A DNA stretch of 64,000 bases from Bidens hawaiensis (lineage: Eukaryota > Streptophyta > Magnoliopsida > Asterales > Asteraceae): positions 124,001-188,000 of the forward strand of contig JAIQDT010014345.1 of assembly GCA_021521415.1 (NCBI GenBank), written 5' to 3'. The notes beneath the pieces are model-generated. The model was not told the origin of the DNA, ran no database searches, and saw nothing but the letters and a program-made list of their open reading frames with translations. Shown in pieces: positions 10,400-21,838 of the stretch. Every line of letters begins with the position of its first letter. Within the stretch, counting starts at the first letter, position 1. The position numbers and the translations under genes are program-made.

Positions 10400-12503
10400 T
10401 TTTATGAAAAGATCCGAACATGTAAATAAGTCCGCCACATTATTGTCGGTGTGAACTTGTTCAAGATGAATCAATTTTCGGTCGAAACAGTCACGAATAA
10501 AATGAATTTTAATGTCGATGTGCTTAGTTTTAGAGTATTGAAAAGGGTTTTTCACAATAGCAATAGCCGCATCATTATCACAGAAAATAGGAGTGTCAAG
10601 AAATTTCAAACCGTAATACAGCAATTGATTTTGCATCCAGATAACCTGAGAACAGCAAGCAGATGCGGCAACATACTCTGCTTCGGCGGTCGAGGTGGAC
10701 ACTGTTTGTTGTTTCTTACACTGCCATGAGATGAGGCGATCTCCAAGAAACTGACAACCGGCTGACGTGGATTTCCTGTCTATGTCATCTCCACCATAAT
10801 TGCTATCAGCAAAAGCATAAAGATAAAACTCTGATTGTTTGGGATACCAAAGACCTAACTTTGGTTGTCCCTTCAGATATCTAAAAATACGTTTAACAAA
10901 AATTAAATGAGAGAGTTTAGGGTTAGCCTGTAAACGAGCACATTGACAGACTGCAAACATATTGTCAGGACAGCTAGCTGTGAGATACATCAGAGACCCG
11001 ATCATCGATCGATAATACGTTTGATCTACGAGACTCCCTTCAGGATCAGATGACAGTAGCGGTCGATAGATAGTACGTTTGATCTATTGTCTGTGGAGTT
11101 TCCTTTGCAGCTTCCACCGTGGGACCACTTGAAGGTTCCGTGTTGATAACTGGAAACACATTAAATGGTTTGAAAAGTTCATTGTAATCGAGTAACCAAT
11201 CGGGATCAACACGGGCGTCAGTCTCATTTTCTTCTAACGAATGAACCTCATAAGACTCTAGAATCTGCTAGGTTGACTTGTTGTAGACTCTTTAGGCTGT
11301 ATTTTCCGCATATCCAACAAAGTAACACTCATCTGCTGCGACCCCAAACTTTGGAGTGATTTCTAGATTTAGTAAGGTACACGGACACCCAAAGGCTCTG
11401 GAATGTGCGACAGTGGGTTTTTGACCATAAACAATCTCATACGGGGTCTTCATTTTGGACTTCTTTTTATCACCCGATTCTGAACATAACAGGCCTTATT
11501 AATAGTTCTGCCCAGAAAAACAGTGGCAGTTTAGAGTCGCACAACATCGTTCTTGCTGCCTTGATAAGAGTTCTGTTTCTTCTTTCAGCTACACCATTTT
11601 GTTGAGGCGTCCGTGGAGCGCTGTACTGACGAAGTACCCCCTTTTCTGAACAAAAATGATTCAAAACTGCATTCTTGAATTCCATTCCATTGTCACAACG
11701 GATTCCTTTCAGCTTTGGGTTCAGTTGATTCTCCATTAACACTACAAACTTTTTATCAGATCTTCAGTTTCACTCTTATTTGACAAGAAAAATACCCATG
11801 TAAAACGTGAGTAATCATCAGTAATAACGAGACAATAAGAGCTACGAGACAAACTCAAAACATGGACGGGCCCAAAAAGGTCCATATGAAGTAATTAAAA
11901 AACTGACGAAATGGTATTAATCAACTCTGGCTTGTGAGATTTTCGATGATGTTTACCCAAAGCACAAGCCACACACTTTTCAACAGTTACAAAATCCTTG
12001 ATTGGTAAACCACGCACCAAATTATTTTTAGCAAGACGATTCAGGTTTTTAGTATTAGCATGACCAAGCTGACGATGCCAAAGCATTGCATTATGTTCTG
12101 ACACTTTTGAAAACAAGCAGGTTATTTCGTCAGGAACATTTTTGTTCATATCGATCACATACGCGTTATCTTTTCGTTGTGATCGAACAAGAATCCAGTC
12201 TTTTGGTATGATTATACCAGGTTTCAAAATTAGACATTATTTCTTGGTAAAGTGAGTTGAAAAATCTTTGTCACAAATTTGTGACACACTCAAAAGACTA
12301 TGCTTCAATTCTGGAACAAAATTAACATTTTCAAACTTTAGAACACTGTTACTTACAGTACCCTTCTGAGTGATCTTTCCTTTCTCTTCTCCCGCAAAAG
12401 ACACATACCCACCGTTAAATGTTTGAATGTCGTGTAGCTGGGTAATGTCCCTTGTCATGTGCCTGGAACAGCCACTATCAACATACCAATGATATTCCTC
12501 CAT
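10400..12503 (-). pseudogene. pol: Copia-1 pol: protease, integrase, RNase H; RT core deleted
   Basis: On the minus strand: protease with WYVDSGCSRHMT (about 12490); GAG-pre-integrase with MLWHRQLGH and CVACALGKHHRKSH (about 12090-11940); integrase core with CDNGMEFKN and PRTPQQNGVAERRNRT (about 11700-11580). The frame then passes through the integrase C-terminal linker and lands directly in the end of RT (MIGSLMYLTAS, about 11005) and RNase H (AFADSNYGG, STAEAEYVAAS, KTKHIDIK). The YVDD polymerase region is absent. At the junction, 11004-11026 and 11063-11085 are near-identical (both contain TACGTTTGATCT). Several frameshifts and stops separate the pieces. The final frame is cut by the gypsy-1 insertion at 10399. 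Without RT it cannot replicate by itself. Confidence 0.9.
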
Positions 12504-12528
12504 AGCTGTCCCTGCACAAAACGCGGGA

Positions 12529-15500
12529 TTAATTAGTTTTTGGTACCCACTCCATAGTTACATTGGGTGACCCTGAGTCATCTACAGTTGTCACGGATTG
12601 CCATGACATGTCCTTTTGATCGTCAAACATAGAATTTGTAGAGATTATTGCCGGAGATTTAGGCAACCACCTATGTTTGTATGATTTGGAATTATATGTA
12701 TGAATGGTTGTCATAACCTATGGTGTTTTGGATGTGGAAGGAGATGAATCAGCCTTTTTCTCCTGTTTTGGTCTAGTCTTGGTGTTTATATTAAATTTTG
12801 AACTTGGAACACCTTTTTTCTGACCTTACTTTAAGACATGTTAGGTTTGGTCTGAAGAGGACTAAACCTGCCAAATTTGTTTTGATTCCAAACATCGTCA
12901 AAGGAACTAGCTTGATAATGCCTGAATCCTTGCTTGTATGCGTTATGGGGCATGTATGCATATTCCTTTGATAAAATCCATAGTAAGGAATGTACAGACG
13001 TTGTAGACAATTTCTGGCAATATGATCGGGAGTGCCACAGTTAAAACAAGTTTGACGTTTTATGAAAAAATCATTCTGGGCAACTCCTTGTCTGGACTGG
13101 TTGTGTGGACCAGTATGCTTAAATTTGCGATAACTCCTGTTCTCCTTTTTGAACTTATCACTTTGTTTATCATTAGAGCATCCCTCTTTGGCAAATTTAG
13201 GTGTAACAAATTTTTCAGATGTTTTTGTATTTTTAATTTTATTAGAAACTACATTATTATAGTTTAAAGTTTCAACCGAATCAACCACACAAGAATCCTT
13301 TAAAACAGAGCCGATACAAACAGTCGGAATAACAGAATTCAAAACAGGAAGTTTTAAAGGAACATCAGAAACATTATTATTATCAAATTCAAAACTAGGG
13401 TCGTCATCCTCATCAGTCCAATCCTTCACAATTACTTTTTCTGCACATGAAGTAAATACATTAGAATCGTTCATATTTGAAGTGGACGGACCAGCATTCG
13501 CAGAACTGGTCCCATTACCTTTGTCTTGTTTACCATACTTCATGTCCTTTATCTTTTCCTCATGTTCTTTGGTGACAGGAGTAGGGACATAGTTATTATT
13601 GTAAGGTGGGGGGACTTGACTGTATCCTATTCCCTCACCTTCATTTTCTTTCCGCCACAGTTGATTCTCAATCATTGAGTTAACTACATTACTGGAACCA
13701 TCGAATTTTTTAACATCAAATTCAGCCCTTTCAAACTTACTAGATAGATTTAAAATCTCTAACTTGGAAGCTTCCAGTTGAGCAGTTAACTCAGCAATTT
13801 CTTGTTTGGCATCTAGGTGGTGACAACTTTTTATACTAAAATCAGACTTAAGCTTTTTAATATCCTTGTTCTGTGCTTTTATTTTGCCTAGAAAGCCCTT
13901 TTCATTTTTCTTAAGTTTAAAATTTTCTGATTTTATTCTTTCCATATCTCTACTTAGACTGTCTATTTTCTCACCACAATTTAAAGAACAGGGTTGAAAA
14001 CGTACCTCAGATGAATCTGGAGACGTGAAAGCCATATATGCAAACTGAAGTTCCTTAACCTTCTCCTCGTCAATGTTTTCTTCTTCAGTGTCTTCAAAAG
14101 TTGCGAAGTTTGCAGTCTGATTTCCAATGTTTAGCGCAGCCATCTGACCTTCCCAAGAGAACTGTTGAGCAACCATACCTCTTTCACCATTACCCGAACT
14201 ACCTCCAGCCTCACCTCGTGCAGTTCCAACTGGAACCAATACCCTTTCCGTATTCCCATCCTTAGTTGGGTTAGTACATTCACGAGCAAAATGACCCGGC
14301 TCGTGACAATTGTAGCACATGAGAGTCTCTTTGTTAAAACCCACCTTTTGATTATTAGGCATGTTCAAATTATTTCTACCCATCCTTTTAGTAAACTTCT
14401 TTGCATGGAAAACAGCCATGGTAATTTGCCACGAGATGTCCATTTCTTCAACATCATCGGGATGAATCTGATCTAGTTCAGCAGCAACCACATTTTGAAC
14501 CAACTCTCCAGCCAAAAAGGCATGATAACAATTCATAAATCCCGCCATTAGAGCTATATTCTCTTGGGTTTCTTTAGGTATGGTAGGAATCTGGCTGAAG
14601 TTCTGACTGGGAGTGGTTTTACCAGAGTCATTTGTAGACTGACCAGACTTGGTGAAAAATGCTGGAGCTGGTTTGGGCGAATTGGACGATTATGATTGAC
14701 CTAAGGTGGTTGAGAACATCTGGAAGTTTCCCTGAGGTGGTTGTTGAGTAGGCTTGAACAGTGAGAAACTATCTTGAGACAAAAGAGCGCTGTTAGAAGC
14801 AACATTGTATCCAGCAACACTGTAAGAACTAGCATGATTTATTGCCCGCTGTTTATCATCCATATCACAGGCTTTAATGGTGGCTATCATTTCAGTCATA
14901 TCCATTCTGTTTAGATCCTTAGTTTTTTTGATAACCGCAACATTCGTGTCCCAACTTTTCGGCAGAGAGTTGACCAACTTGTTGTTTATTTATGAAGTTT
15001 GCAGATAAATTCCTGCAGTTCTCATTTCAGTCACAAGAGATATTAATCTTTGAAGTTGGGATTCCAATGCCTCTACCAAAACATGATTAAACATATTAAA
15101 CTTTTGTCACGGCAGATCTTGGCGACTTCTCTTCATGTCTTCATTTCCCTCATAAACTTCTATCAGTGCAGCCCACAACTCTTTAGCAGATTGAAGTTCT
15201 CTAAACTGAAGGGCAATCTCAGGTGAGAGTGCCATGGTTAGAGTGGAAAGAGCTCTCTCATCTTCCTCTACTTTAGCAAAGTCATCATCATCGTATTGAG
15301 CAACTGGTTTCACAAGAACCTCGTCATAACCATCCCTTTGATAGGTGATCCTTTGAGGTCCCCTCACAATGCTTTTCCAAATTTTGGATTATTTCATCTT
15401 GGCTTAGTGCTCAAAGCGAAATTTCCGTCCACTGAACCCCTCATGGGACAATAGACGGGGTATACGAGTAGCAGTGCCCATGATGGAATCAAGTTCTTGA

Positions 15501-15547
15501 TGAAGTGACGAGTTGGTGGAATTGCTACCATTAGTTAACTGGGCCAT
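12529..15547 (-). pseudogene. gag: Copia-1 gag, long form with two zinc knuckles (stops present)
   Basis: The start is the ATG at 15547 (MAQLTNGSNST). One reading frame runs to about 12791, broken only by stop codons (two near 15400, then near 15107, 14990 and 14687); the final 585 codons (14548-12791) are open. Features: a UBN2-type gag domain (AKELWAALIEVYEG, about 15200); zinc knuckle CYNCHEPGHFAREC (about 14320); a long coiled coil (about 14100-13680); an acidic stretch (DWTDEDDDPSFEF); and a second knuckle CFNCGTPDHIARNC (about 13050-13010). A further piece, 12714-12529, in a shifted frame carries the C-terminus ending WVPKTN and a stop, just before protease. Two knuckles separated by a coiled coil is longer than classical Copia gag. 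Copia-2 has a related architecture. Confidence 0.88.
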
Positions 15548-15599
15548 TTTAATTTGATTAAAGATTGTTTTAAGTCCAATTTAAAATAAGTCCAATTTA

Positions 15600-15975
15600 A
15601 AAGTCCAAATCCAAGTGTAACAGGCCCAAAACAGCTAACTGGGCTGAGAACAAAGTCAAACTGGTTGACCGAGAACTCCGGATTTGACCAAGTGTTAACC
15701 GAGAATACTAAGTGTTGACCGAAAACTCCAATCTTTGACCGAGAACTAATGTGTTGACCAATGCTTTGACCGAGAACTCCAAGTTTGACCAAGATTTTGA
15801 CAGAGAACCCACAAATTGACCAAAAAGGATCGAGAACTAATCTTGCCAATAATTAATCTTAGCCGAAAACCAACTCTGGCCGAGAACTACCAGTAGCCGA
15901 GAATAGACTATCACCGAACACAATAATCAGCCAAGAACATCTAAGAATTTCAGCCGAGAACTAATGTTTCACACC
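15600..15975 (-). repeat. Leader array of CCGAGAAC motifs in copia-1
   Basis: Between the PBS and gag the plus strand shows roughly a dozen copies of TTGACCGAGAACT or close variants (GACCGAAAACT, GCCGAGAACTA, GACAGAGAAC). On the sense strand this reads AGTTCTCGGTCAA. One further copy (CACCGAGAACAC) lies in the LTR near 16470. The unit spacing is irregular, and the ORF across it is an artefact of the repeats. Confidence 0.8.
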
Positions 15976-16170
15976 CAATAGTCAAACAGAATGTAACAAA
16001 CTTCCAAATAAAGTGGGATTTGATTTAATTTCCAAATCAAATCCAATCTTTACCCAAAAACAGTTCAATCTTCTTCTCCGATCAGTGAGTTGCCGAAATT
16101 TAACAACACCACCAAAACTTGATATCTTGAATCCGTTGATATCACAATAACGAGCCTGAATAGGTCTAAG

Positions 16171-16182
16171 GCTTTGATAGCA
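16171..16182 (-). other. Degenerate primer binding site of copia-1
   Basis: The minus strand reads TGCTATCAAAGC, two substitutions from the initiator tRNA-Met site TGGTATCAGAGC. It lies directly beside the LTR edge (ACTTACA) at 16185. Confidence 0.75.
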
Positions 16183-16184
16183 AT

Positions 16185-16566
16185 TGTAAGTCCTGAATCT
16201 GGATCACTACAATTATGATATCAATAGAACGAGTATTGGTGCGGAATACCAACACTCGGTGACTCAAGAACACGAATAAGCACAAGGAAATAACACAAGG
16301 TTGCTTCAAAACACACGTATATTAAGAATACGTTGGGTGCTTAAGCACTTACAATACAAGATGATAAAACTGTGAATGAACGACTAGTAAACCAACAGCC
16401 TTAACCCTATACATAATAGCAACTTTATATAGGAAAACCAGCATACTGGCCCAAACAAACAAAAAGCCCACCGAGAACACAAAAGTTTTTTCGGTTTACA
16501 TAGTAACCCGCACCCAAGCCCACAAATAATTAAACAAAGTACAAACCACATAAACTAGGCCCAACA
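16185..16566 (-). repeat. 5' LTR of copia-1 (382 bp)
   Basis: Plus-strand edges are TGTAAGTCC at 16185 and GGCCCAACA at 16566, giving TG...CA ends. A minus-strand TATA box (TATATAAA, 16424-16431) lies inside. The partner LTR is off-window, so the outer edge rests on the TG/CA rule and the change of sequence character. Confidence 0.8.
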
Positions 16567-17961
16567 ATTCTCTCCAAGCTTTCATCTTTTGCAAGAACTC
16601 TTTCTTTTTCTCTCAATTTTCGGCCAAAAGAGGACCAAGAAGAGAGGTTAAAATCAAGTCAAAATCCTAGCTACAAGGTGTTGGTTGGTGGCTTGAAGGA
16701 TATGCAAGCTTGAGACATTCGTTTTTGAAGGCTTCCATTCAAAGAGCATCATCTACCTTTATCTTCCTTACTTTTAAAAGGTAATAATAATAATAAGCAT
16801 TCTATGGTAGAAATGCTAATTTGCATGTTCTTGGTTTTGAGTTTTGATAGCATGCATGTCCATTTTTGGATTCGGGTTTTATCTTAAAATCAGTTTTAAC
16901 ATGAATAAATTAACAAGATTTAAAACTTTAATCCGCTGCGTTTTTACATATAATAGGTTATATGGACTTTGATATCTTGTTAAAACCCAACACCATTTTC
17001 ATTAAATTTCGTTTAGTTGATATTCCATGGTGATTCATGGATGTTTCAATGCTCTACCTCGAGTTTTGATATATTGTTTCGATTATTTTGTTGAATTATG
17101 AGTGTTTCGATTCTTAAGTTTTAATGATGACTTACTTTATTGTTGGAATTGTCTTGGTGATTCATGCATTTCTAATTCCCTCGTTTTTATTTGATACAAT
17201 ATTTCGCAACTCATTTTCATTTTCACCATTAATTGAATCTTCATTATTTATTTTATTCATTTACCTGTTTCGTCTTACTTATAATGATTTTGTTGAATTA
17301 GGAAGATCTATGGTAATTCATGGATATTACAACGACCTACCTTATATTGTATATATTTTTGAGATTTATTTGAAATAAGACTATCCCCTTGATTCGAGAA
17401 TATCCGCTTACCAATTTAATCTCCTTTCAGTTTATTCAAATATTTAAATTTTCACATTTCCATTAATGTTTCAATTTATTTGAATACATCAATTATATAA
17501 TATGAATTCATCTTATGTCTTACATTTCATTTTAAATTCACAATTTTAATAAATGCTACAATTTCATTATTGTTACAAGCTACCACTTTAAGTTTGACAA
17601 ACTATTTCATGTTACTCATTTTTCATTTTGGTCGTCTTTCCGAAAGTCTTCTGCTCGTTTCATGTGATGTTGATTGTCCTATATTTTCGAATTTATATTT
17701 CTAAGAAGTTGAAATCTAAAAATTTACATTAATAAGTTCTCTAATATATAAATTATTATTTTAATGTTTTAATTTTCAAATGAAATTCTATATTTGATAT
17801 TATTACTTATTAACGTATCAACTTTCGAAATGAGTCCTGTTTTATATTATTTTCACTTTTACTCGTGCATGTCATAATTTTATTATTTGTATTATATTCA
17901 TTTTTCTCATGAATGTCTCAATTTCAAGCAAAACCGTATTTTGAATTATATTTATCTTAAT
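16567..17961. other. AT-rich stretch without recognised features
   Basis: No credible gene. The sequence is strongly AT-rich, with loosely repeated phrases such as GGTGATTCATGGAT. The only ORF of any length (17124-17378, plus) is a hydrophobic low-complexity translation that I take as chance. The first 200 bp resemble a transcribed leader of an older retroelement, but I cannot assign it. Confidence 0.5.
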
Positions 17962-19649
17962 TGATGTTGTGTGCTGAGTGCTTAAAAAGTGTAAAGGAGT
18001 TGGAATGTAGCTTTCGCACAAGATCGTGTTTTAAATTTATAAAAGTGATTTCTACTAAGACTAAACACACACAAAATAGGAAAGTGCACATATCGTATAT
18101 GTAGAATAGTTTAGGTAGGAACCAAGTATCGATCAGTGGACACAAATGTTTTTAATAATGAATCTTCATTTTAGTTCAATCGAAGAGTTTCAATCATTTT
18201 GGGGTTGATTTTTAAACTTTTTTATTAAAAAGAAATACTTATATATATATATAAAATATGTAGGTGACAATAAGAGAAATTATAAATGAGTAATTCAATT
18301 ATATGAAGGTTACCATCTAAGATCAAGAATCCACTCCATTCTTCCTTGATGATTATTAAGTAAACATGTGATAAACTTGCCCTAATAATATATGATATAA
18401 TAGGCTCTCATTTCTAAGTGAACATACTCTATGACATAAAAGAAAGTAACATGCATATTTTCAAGTCCATCCTTGCTTAATCTCATACTACCACGAGAAT
18501 GTCAATTTAAGTAGGCAAGTAGTTTAGTAAAGTAGAATGATTAAGATTGACTTCGATTTCTCAAATACCTATTCTAACAACTTCGGGTGATTATAGTTTA
18601 CTCACACAACCTCCCCTTGGTTGATTTTATTAGGTTATAACTATACATTCCATTAATATATGATTTCTTTAATTAGCATGATAACCTAAGCAATCGAGTT
18701 AACAATGTTATTTTAGAATTATCAAAAATAGAGAAATAGATCATAGCTTATATCTCATCATTTTTAAGTACAATATAAGGATCCATGTTTTATCTTGATT
18801 AAGTTATCAAGGTATTCCTTAGTCTCCAAAAACATGAGTGAATCATGAATGATTGTTAATCATCAACCTTGATGTATTGAGTTAAAGTGACAAAACATTT
18901 TTCATTAAAGGATAATTGCAAAATAACCATATACTTTACCAAAGTAAATCACATGTTAAATATAATCATCAAGTGAACAAAGATTCTTCATAGAAATTAT
19001 ATGGTAAATGGAGTTTAGCTCATAATAATCATGGTTATGAACATCAAAAGATGAAGATACCAAACACATAATCAAACTAGAACAATCTAACCAAATGTTG
19101 GATGAATCTTCCCTCTTTAATGGTGATGGATGATGCTGATGACAACTTCCAAGCCTTCAAACTCTCCACAAGATTTTTAATATGAGTATAATGTGAGTGT
19201 TTGTATAAGTGAAATCCGTATAGAAAGTTTTCCTCAAGCACACCATATTAGTGCAACATGCTCCTCTATTTATAGGCAGTCTGGAGGGCCAGGCACAACC
19301 CCGTGTAGGAGGAGGCACGCCCCCTTGTCTTTGGTGTTTTGTTATATTTCTTTTGTCTTTTCTAAAAGGTGACCACGACCAAGTACCTACTGGAGAACGT
19401 TCTCGTGTCCAACTATCCAATATTTTGTCTTTTCTTGCACAGGAAAGCATGTGGGCGTGTTTCATTGTTTTCTTGGTTTTTCTCTGATTTTTTCTTTGTC
19501 TTTTCGTTCGTTTCTTCGTTTGAGGCTTAGGTTTACTTGAAAATACATTTTACCATGATAAGTAGCCATTTGAATAATATTATTTGATAGAAGTTACAGT
19601 TTTTAGAGATTATTTGATGCTAAAAAGATGTATATTTTTATATACATCA
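17962..19649 (-). repeat. 3' LTR of the Athila-like element (1688 bp)
   Basis: Edges TGATGTTGTG...TACATCA give short inverted ends TGATG/CATCA. The first 290 bp match 34349-34640 with few changes. A minus-strand promoter cassette is seen at 19267-19327. The far edge rests on the polypurine tract next to it. Confidence 0.88.
19267..19327 (-). promoter_or_regulatory. LTR promoter cassette: paired 13-mers plus TATA box (Athila-like)
   Basis: The plus strand shows GCACAACCCCGTG (19293-19305) and GCACGCCCCCTTG (19315-19327), 22 bp apart start to start, with a 9-bp gap. On the minus strand these lie upstream of CTATAAAT (19275-19268), 17 bp away. The same plan recurs inside the element at 25778 and 26555. 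Confidence 0.7.
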
Positions 19650-19664
19650 AATATCCCCACACTT
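19650..19664 (-). other. Polypurine tract of the Athila-like element
   Basis: The minus strand reads AAGTGTGGGGATAT directly before the 3' LTR. A second AAGTGTGGGGAAGG lies at about 21090-21104, about 1.4 kb internal. Confidence 0.8.
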
Positions 19665-21838
19665 GAACCTTGCTTGTCCTCAAGCAAGCCACTTATAAAT
19701 ATTCTCTAAAAATAGCAAGTTAGGACTATAGCTTAAACATCCCCAACAGAGTTCCAAGAAAATTGGAACAACATAACTAACCTTAAATCATCAGAATATA
19801 TGTAGTGATATATAAAAAGACGATTTGTTTTTATGAGCTTCTGTTTATGCAAAACGTAATGCTCACAGTGTTCACTCACACTTGATTTTATATATGATCA
19901 TACCTATGATGTATGTATGTGAAAACTCTTAGCCCAAATGTGACATGTTGTAAAAAAACTTGTAACAAGTTTAAATCTCCATCTTTGTGATGGGTTGTAT
20001 AGATCAGAAGGTAATATAGGTTGGTTTTGTTGGGCTTTGGTATTTGTGGTGGTTCAATGGTTTAGACTAATGAGGATGGTAAATATAACTTCTGCTGATT
20101 GTCGGGAGTCTTAAGATGTCTTCAATGGTTAGCTCCTTTCACCCGATTGCTGAAATTTTTTATTTTTTTTAATCATCTAGTGACTCTTTTATGGTCAGAT
20201 CATCAAGACCATTTTTCAAGGATGTGAATCAGTTCTTCCTCAATCCTACGTTGAACATAACTCCCAACTCTAATGTATCGTTCGGCTTTGAGCCTAATAG
20301 CTCCCATCCTCATTCGTTCAGTATATATATTCTTGTTAAGACTGAGTTTAACTTTTTCTACATCTTCCTTCGTGGGACGAGTTTCCACATCCAAAGCATC
20401 GTTCGTATCTTTTTGCTCTTCTTTTCATTGCGCTTTTGAAAACTCCACCAAATGGTGGCCGTTTTTCGTCTTGGCGCCACTTTTTTCCTCACCTCATTGC
20501 AAAGAGAAAGATTCTTTCCCTAAAATCTGGAGGCAACCTAGGTTTTGCGAAATGCATGCAGCAAAGGAAATTGACATACAAAGAATGCATTTTCCAGTTC
20601 TTTAGGGTCTGTCGGTAAAAGACCAGTGTTGTATTTTACCGGTGAGAGGGATAAAGTGGTAAGGTTTTTGATAGGGTTGTTGGTTTTTGTGTTCTAATTT
20701 GGAGAATGGTTTGGGGGAATAATATTACCTTTTTCTTTATACAACGCTTCGTGCGGTCCTGAAAAGAATACTTGAGACAAGTGCTAAATCACACGAAACA
20801 TATAACTCACTCAATGCTTTCGAAAAAATATTTATAAGGCATGAGGTTATCTCACAGTAACAGAGGGATTGGGTATAAATGACATATTTTGCATAAATTT
20901 ATTCTTAATAATACAAAACTTCTTTTTACTTTTTCACTTTTTTGGATATAGTATATTTGTAGTTGGTTATTTGCAAAAATATTTTTTGGATTTTCTTTTG
21001 GTTTTGTCATAAAAATAGTCTTTGTTTGCTACAAAAATTTTGTTATTAGAGAATCTTATAATTAGTTGAGCAAGAAAATTGTCAGGTAATTCCCTTCCCC
21101 ACACTTGAATCTCACATTGTTCTTAATGTGAAAAGATTCATAAAAAGATTAATAATAAGATTCATATGAAGTATGGTGGGTAAATTGGAACGGAACTTCC
21201 TTACATGCTAACGAAATTTCGACAAAGCGTCCCCTATTTTTCTTCCGTTTTCCTGTAGTGTACTTAAATAATAAAGATTGCTCACAACTAACAAACAACC
21301 AAATCATAATACTACTAAAAATTGGGTATGAAATTATCCATACCCTGCCCACACAGGCTAAATAAGTCCATAGTCAAATGTCTTGGCACCCCTGGCCATA
21401 ATAAGTAGCAAACAAACAAACAACCAGATAGAAATTGTCTCAAACATAAATAATAATAATGTCAATAAGTACTACCACCCATGCCCATGCCCCTACCAGA
21501 CCTACCATCGTCGATGCTCGCCAGTTACCCGGGTGCTCCGGGTCAAAGGGTCCCCATTGTCTATCCATGCGCTCACCCAACAAATGAATCTCCCGCCTCG
21601 TATCTGCATACTTTGCGGCACGCTGTGAGTCAGATGCAGCAATCTGGCCTGATAACCTGTCAAAAGAAGTGGTGGTGTGAGTCTGGTACTGATCAATGAG
21701 CCCATATAGCCCCTCGAATGAGTACTTGCTATGCTATTATGAGATGGGGCCGGCTCCTGATGATGGGCCGCCCTGCTGAGAGTACATACTAGGCACGAGA
21801 CTATGCTTTTCTCTCTGTTCAACATTTTCAGTTAAATT
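19665..21838. other. 3' untranslated region of the Athila-like element
   Basis: About 2.2 kb without a clear gene. It contains a second internal polypurine-like site near 21095 and open frames on both strands at 20191-20618 that I do not trust. The minus strand near 20430-20390 can be read as a CCHC-like string CFGCGNSSH, but the spacing is one residue short of a zinc knuckle. Confidence 0.5.

Larger units (their letters stand above)
10400..16566 (-). mobile_element. Copia-1: Ty1/Copia element, 3' part interrupted by gypsy-1
   Basis: The minus-strand order is 5' LTR (16185-16566), degenerate PBS, repeat-rich leader, gag, protease, GAG-pre-integrase, integrase and RNase H, which fits Copia (integrase before RT). 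The element stops abruptly at 10399/10400 inside the end of the RNase H frame (ADLFT...), where the gypsy-1 LTR begins. Its last codons and 3' LTR must lie left of the window. The core of reverse transcriptase is missing (see pol). It is the host of gypsy-1 and therefore older. Confidence 0.92.

Noticed and set aside
15535..15849. 104-codon minus-strand ORF across the copia-1 leader
   Set aside because: It is a translation of the CCGAGAAC repeat array, ends just over the gag start in another frame, and has no protein features.
17124..17378. 84-codon hydrophobic ORF that could look like a membrane peptide
   Set aside because: AT-rich sequence gives Phe/Ile/Leu-rich translations; no conserved motif or gene context.
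20203..20480. Minus-strand CFGCGNSSH string resembling a zinc knuckle, and an overlapping Lys/Glu-rich ORF
   Set aside because: Spacing is one residue short, the two readings are in different frames, and there is no supporting neighbour.
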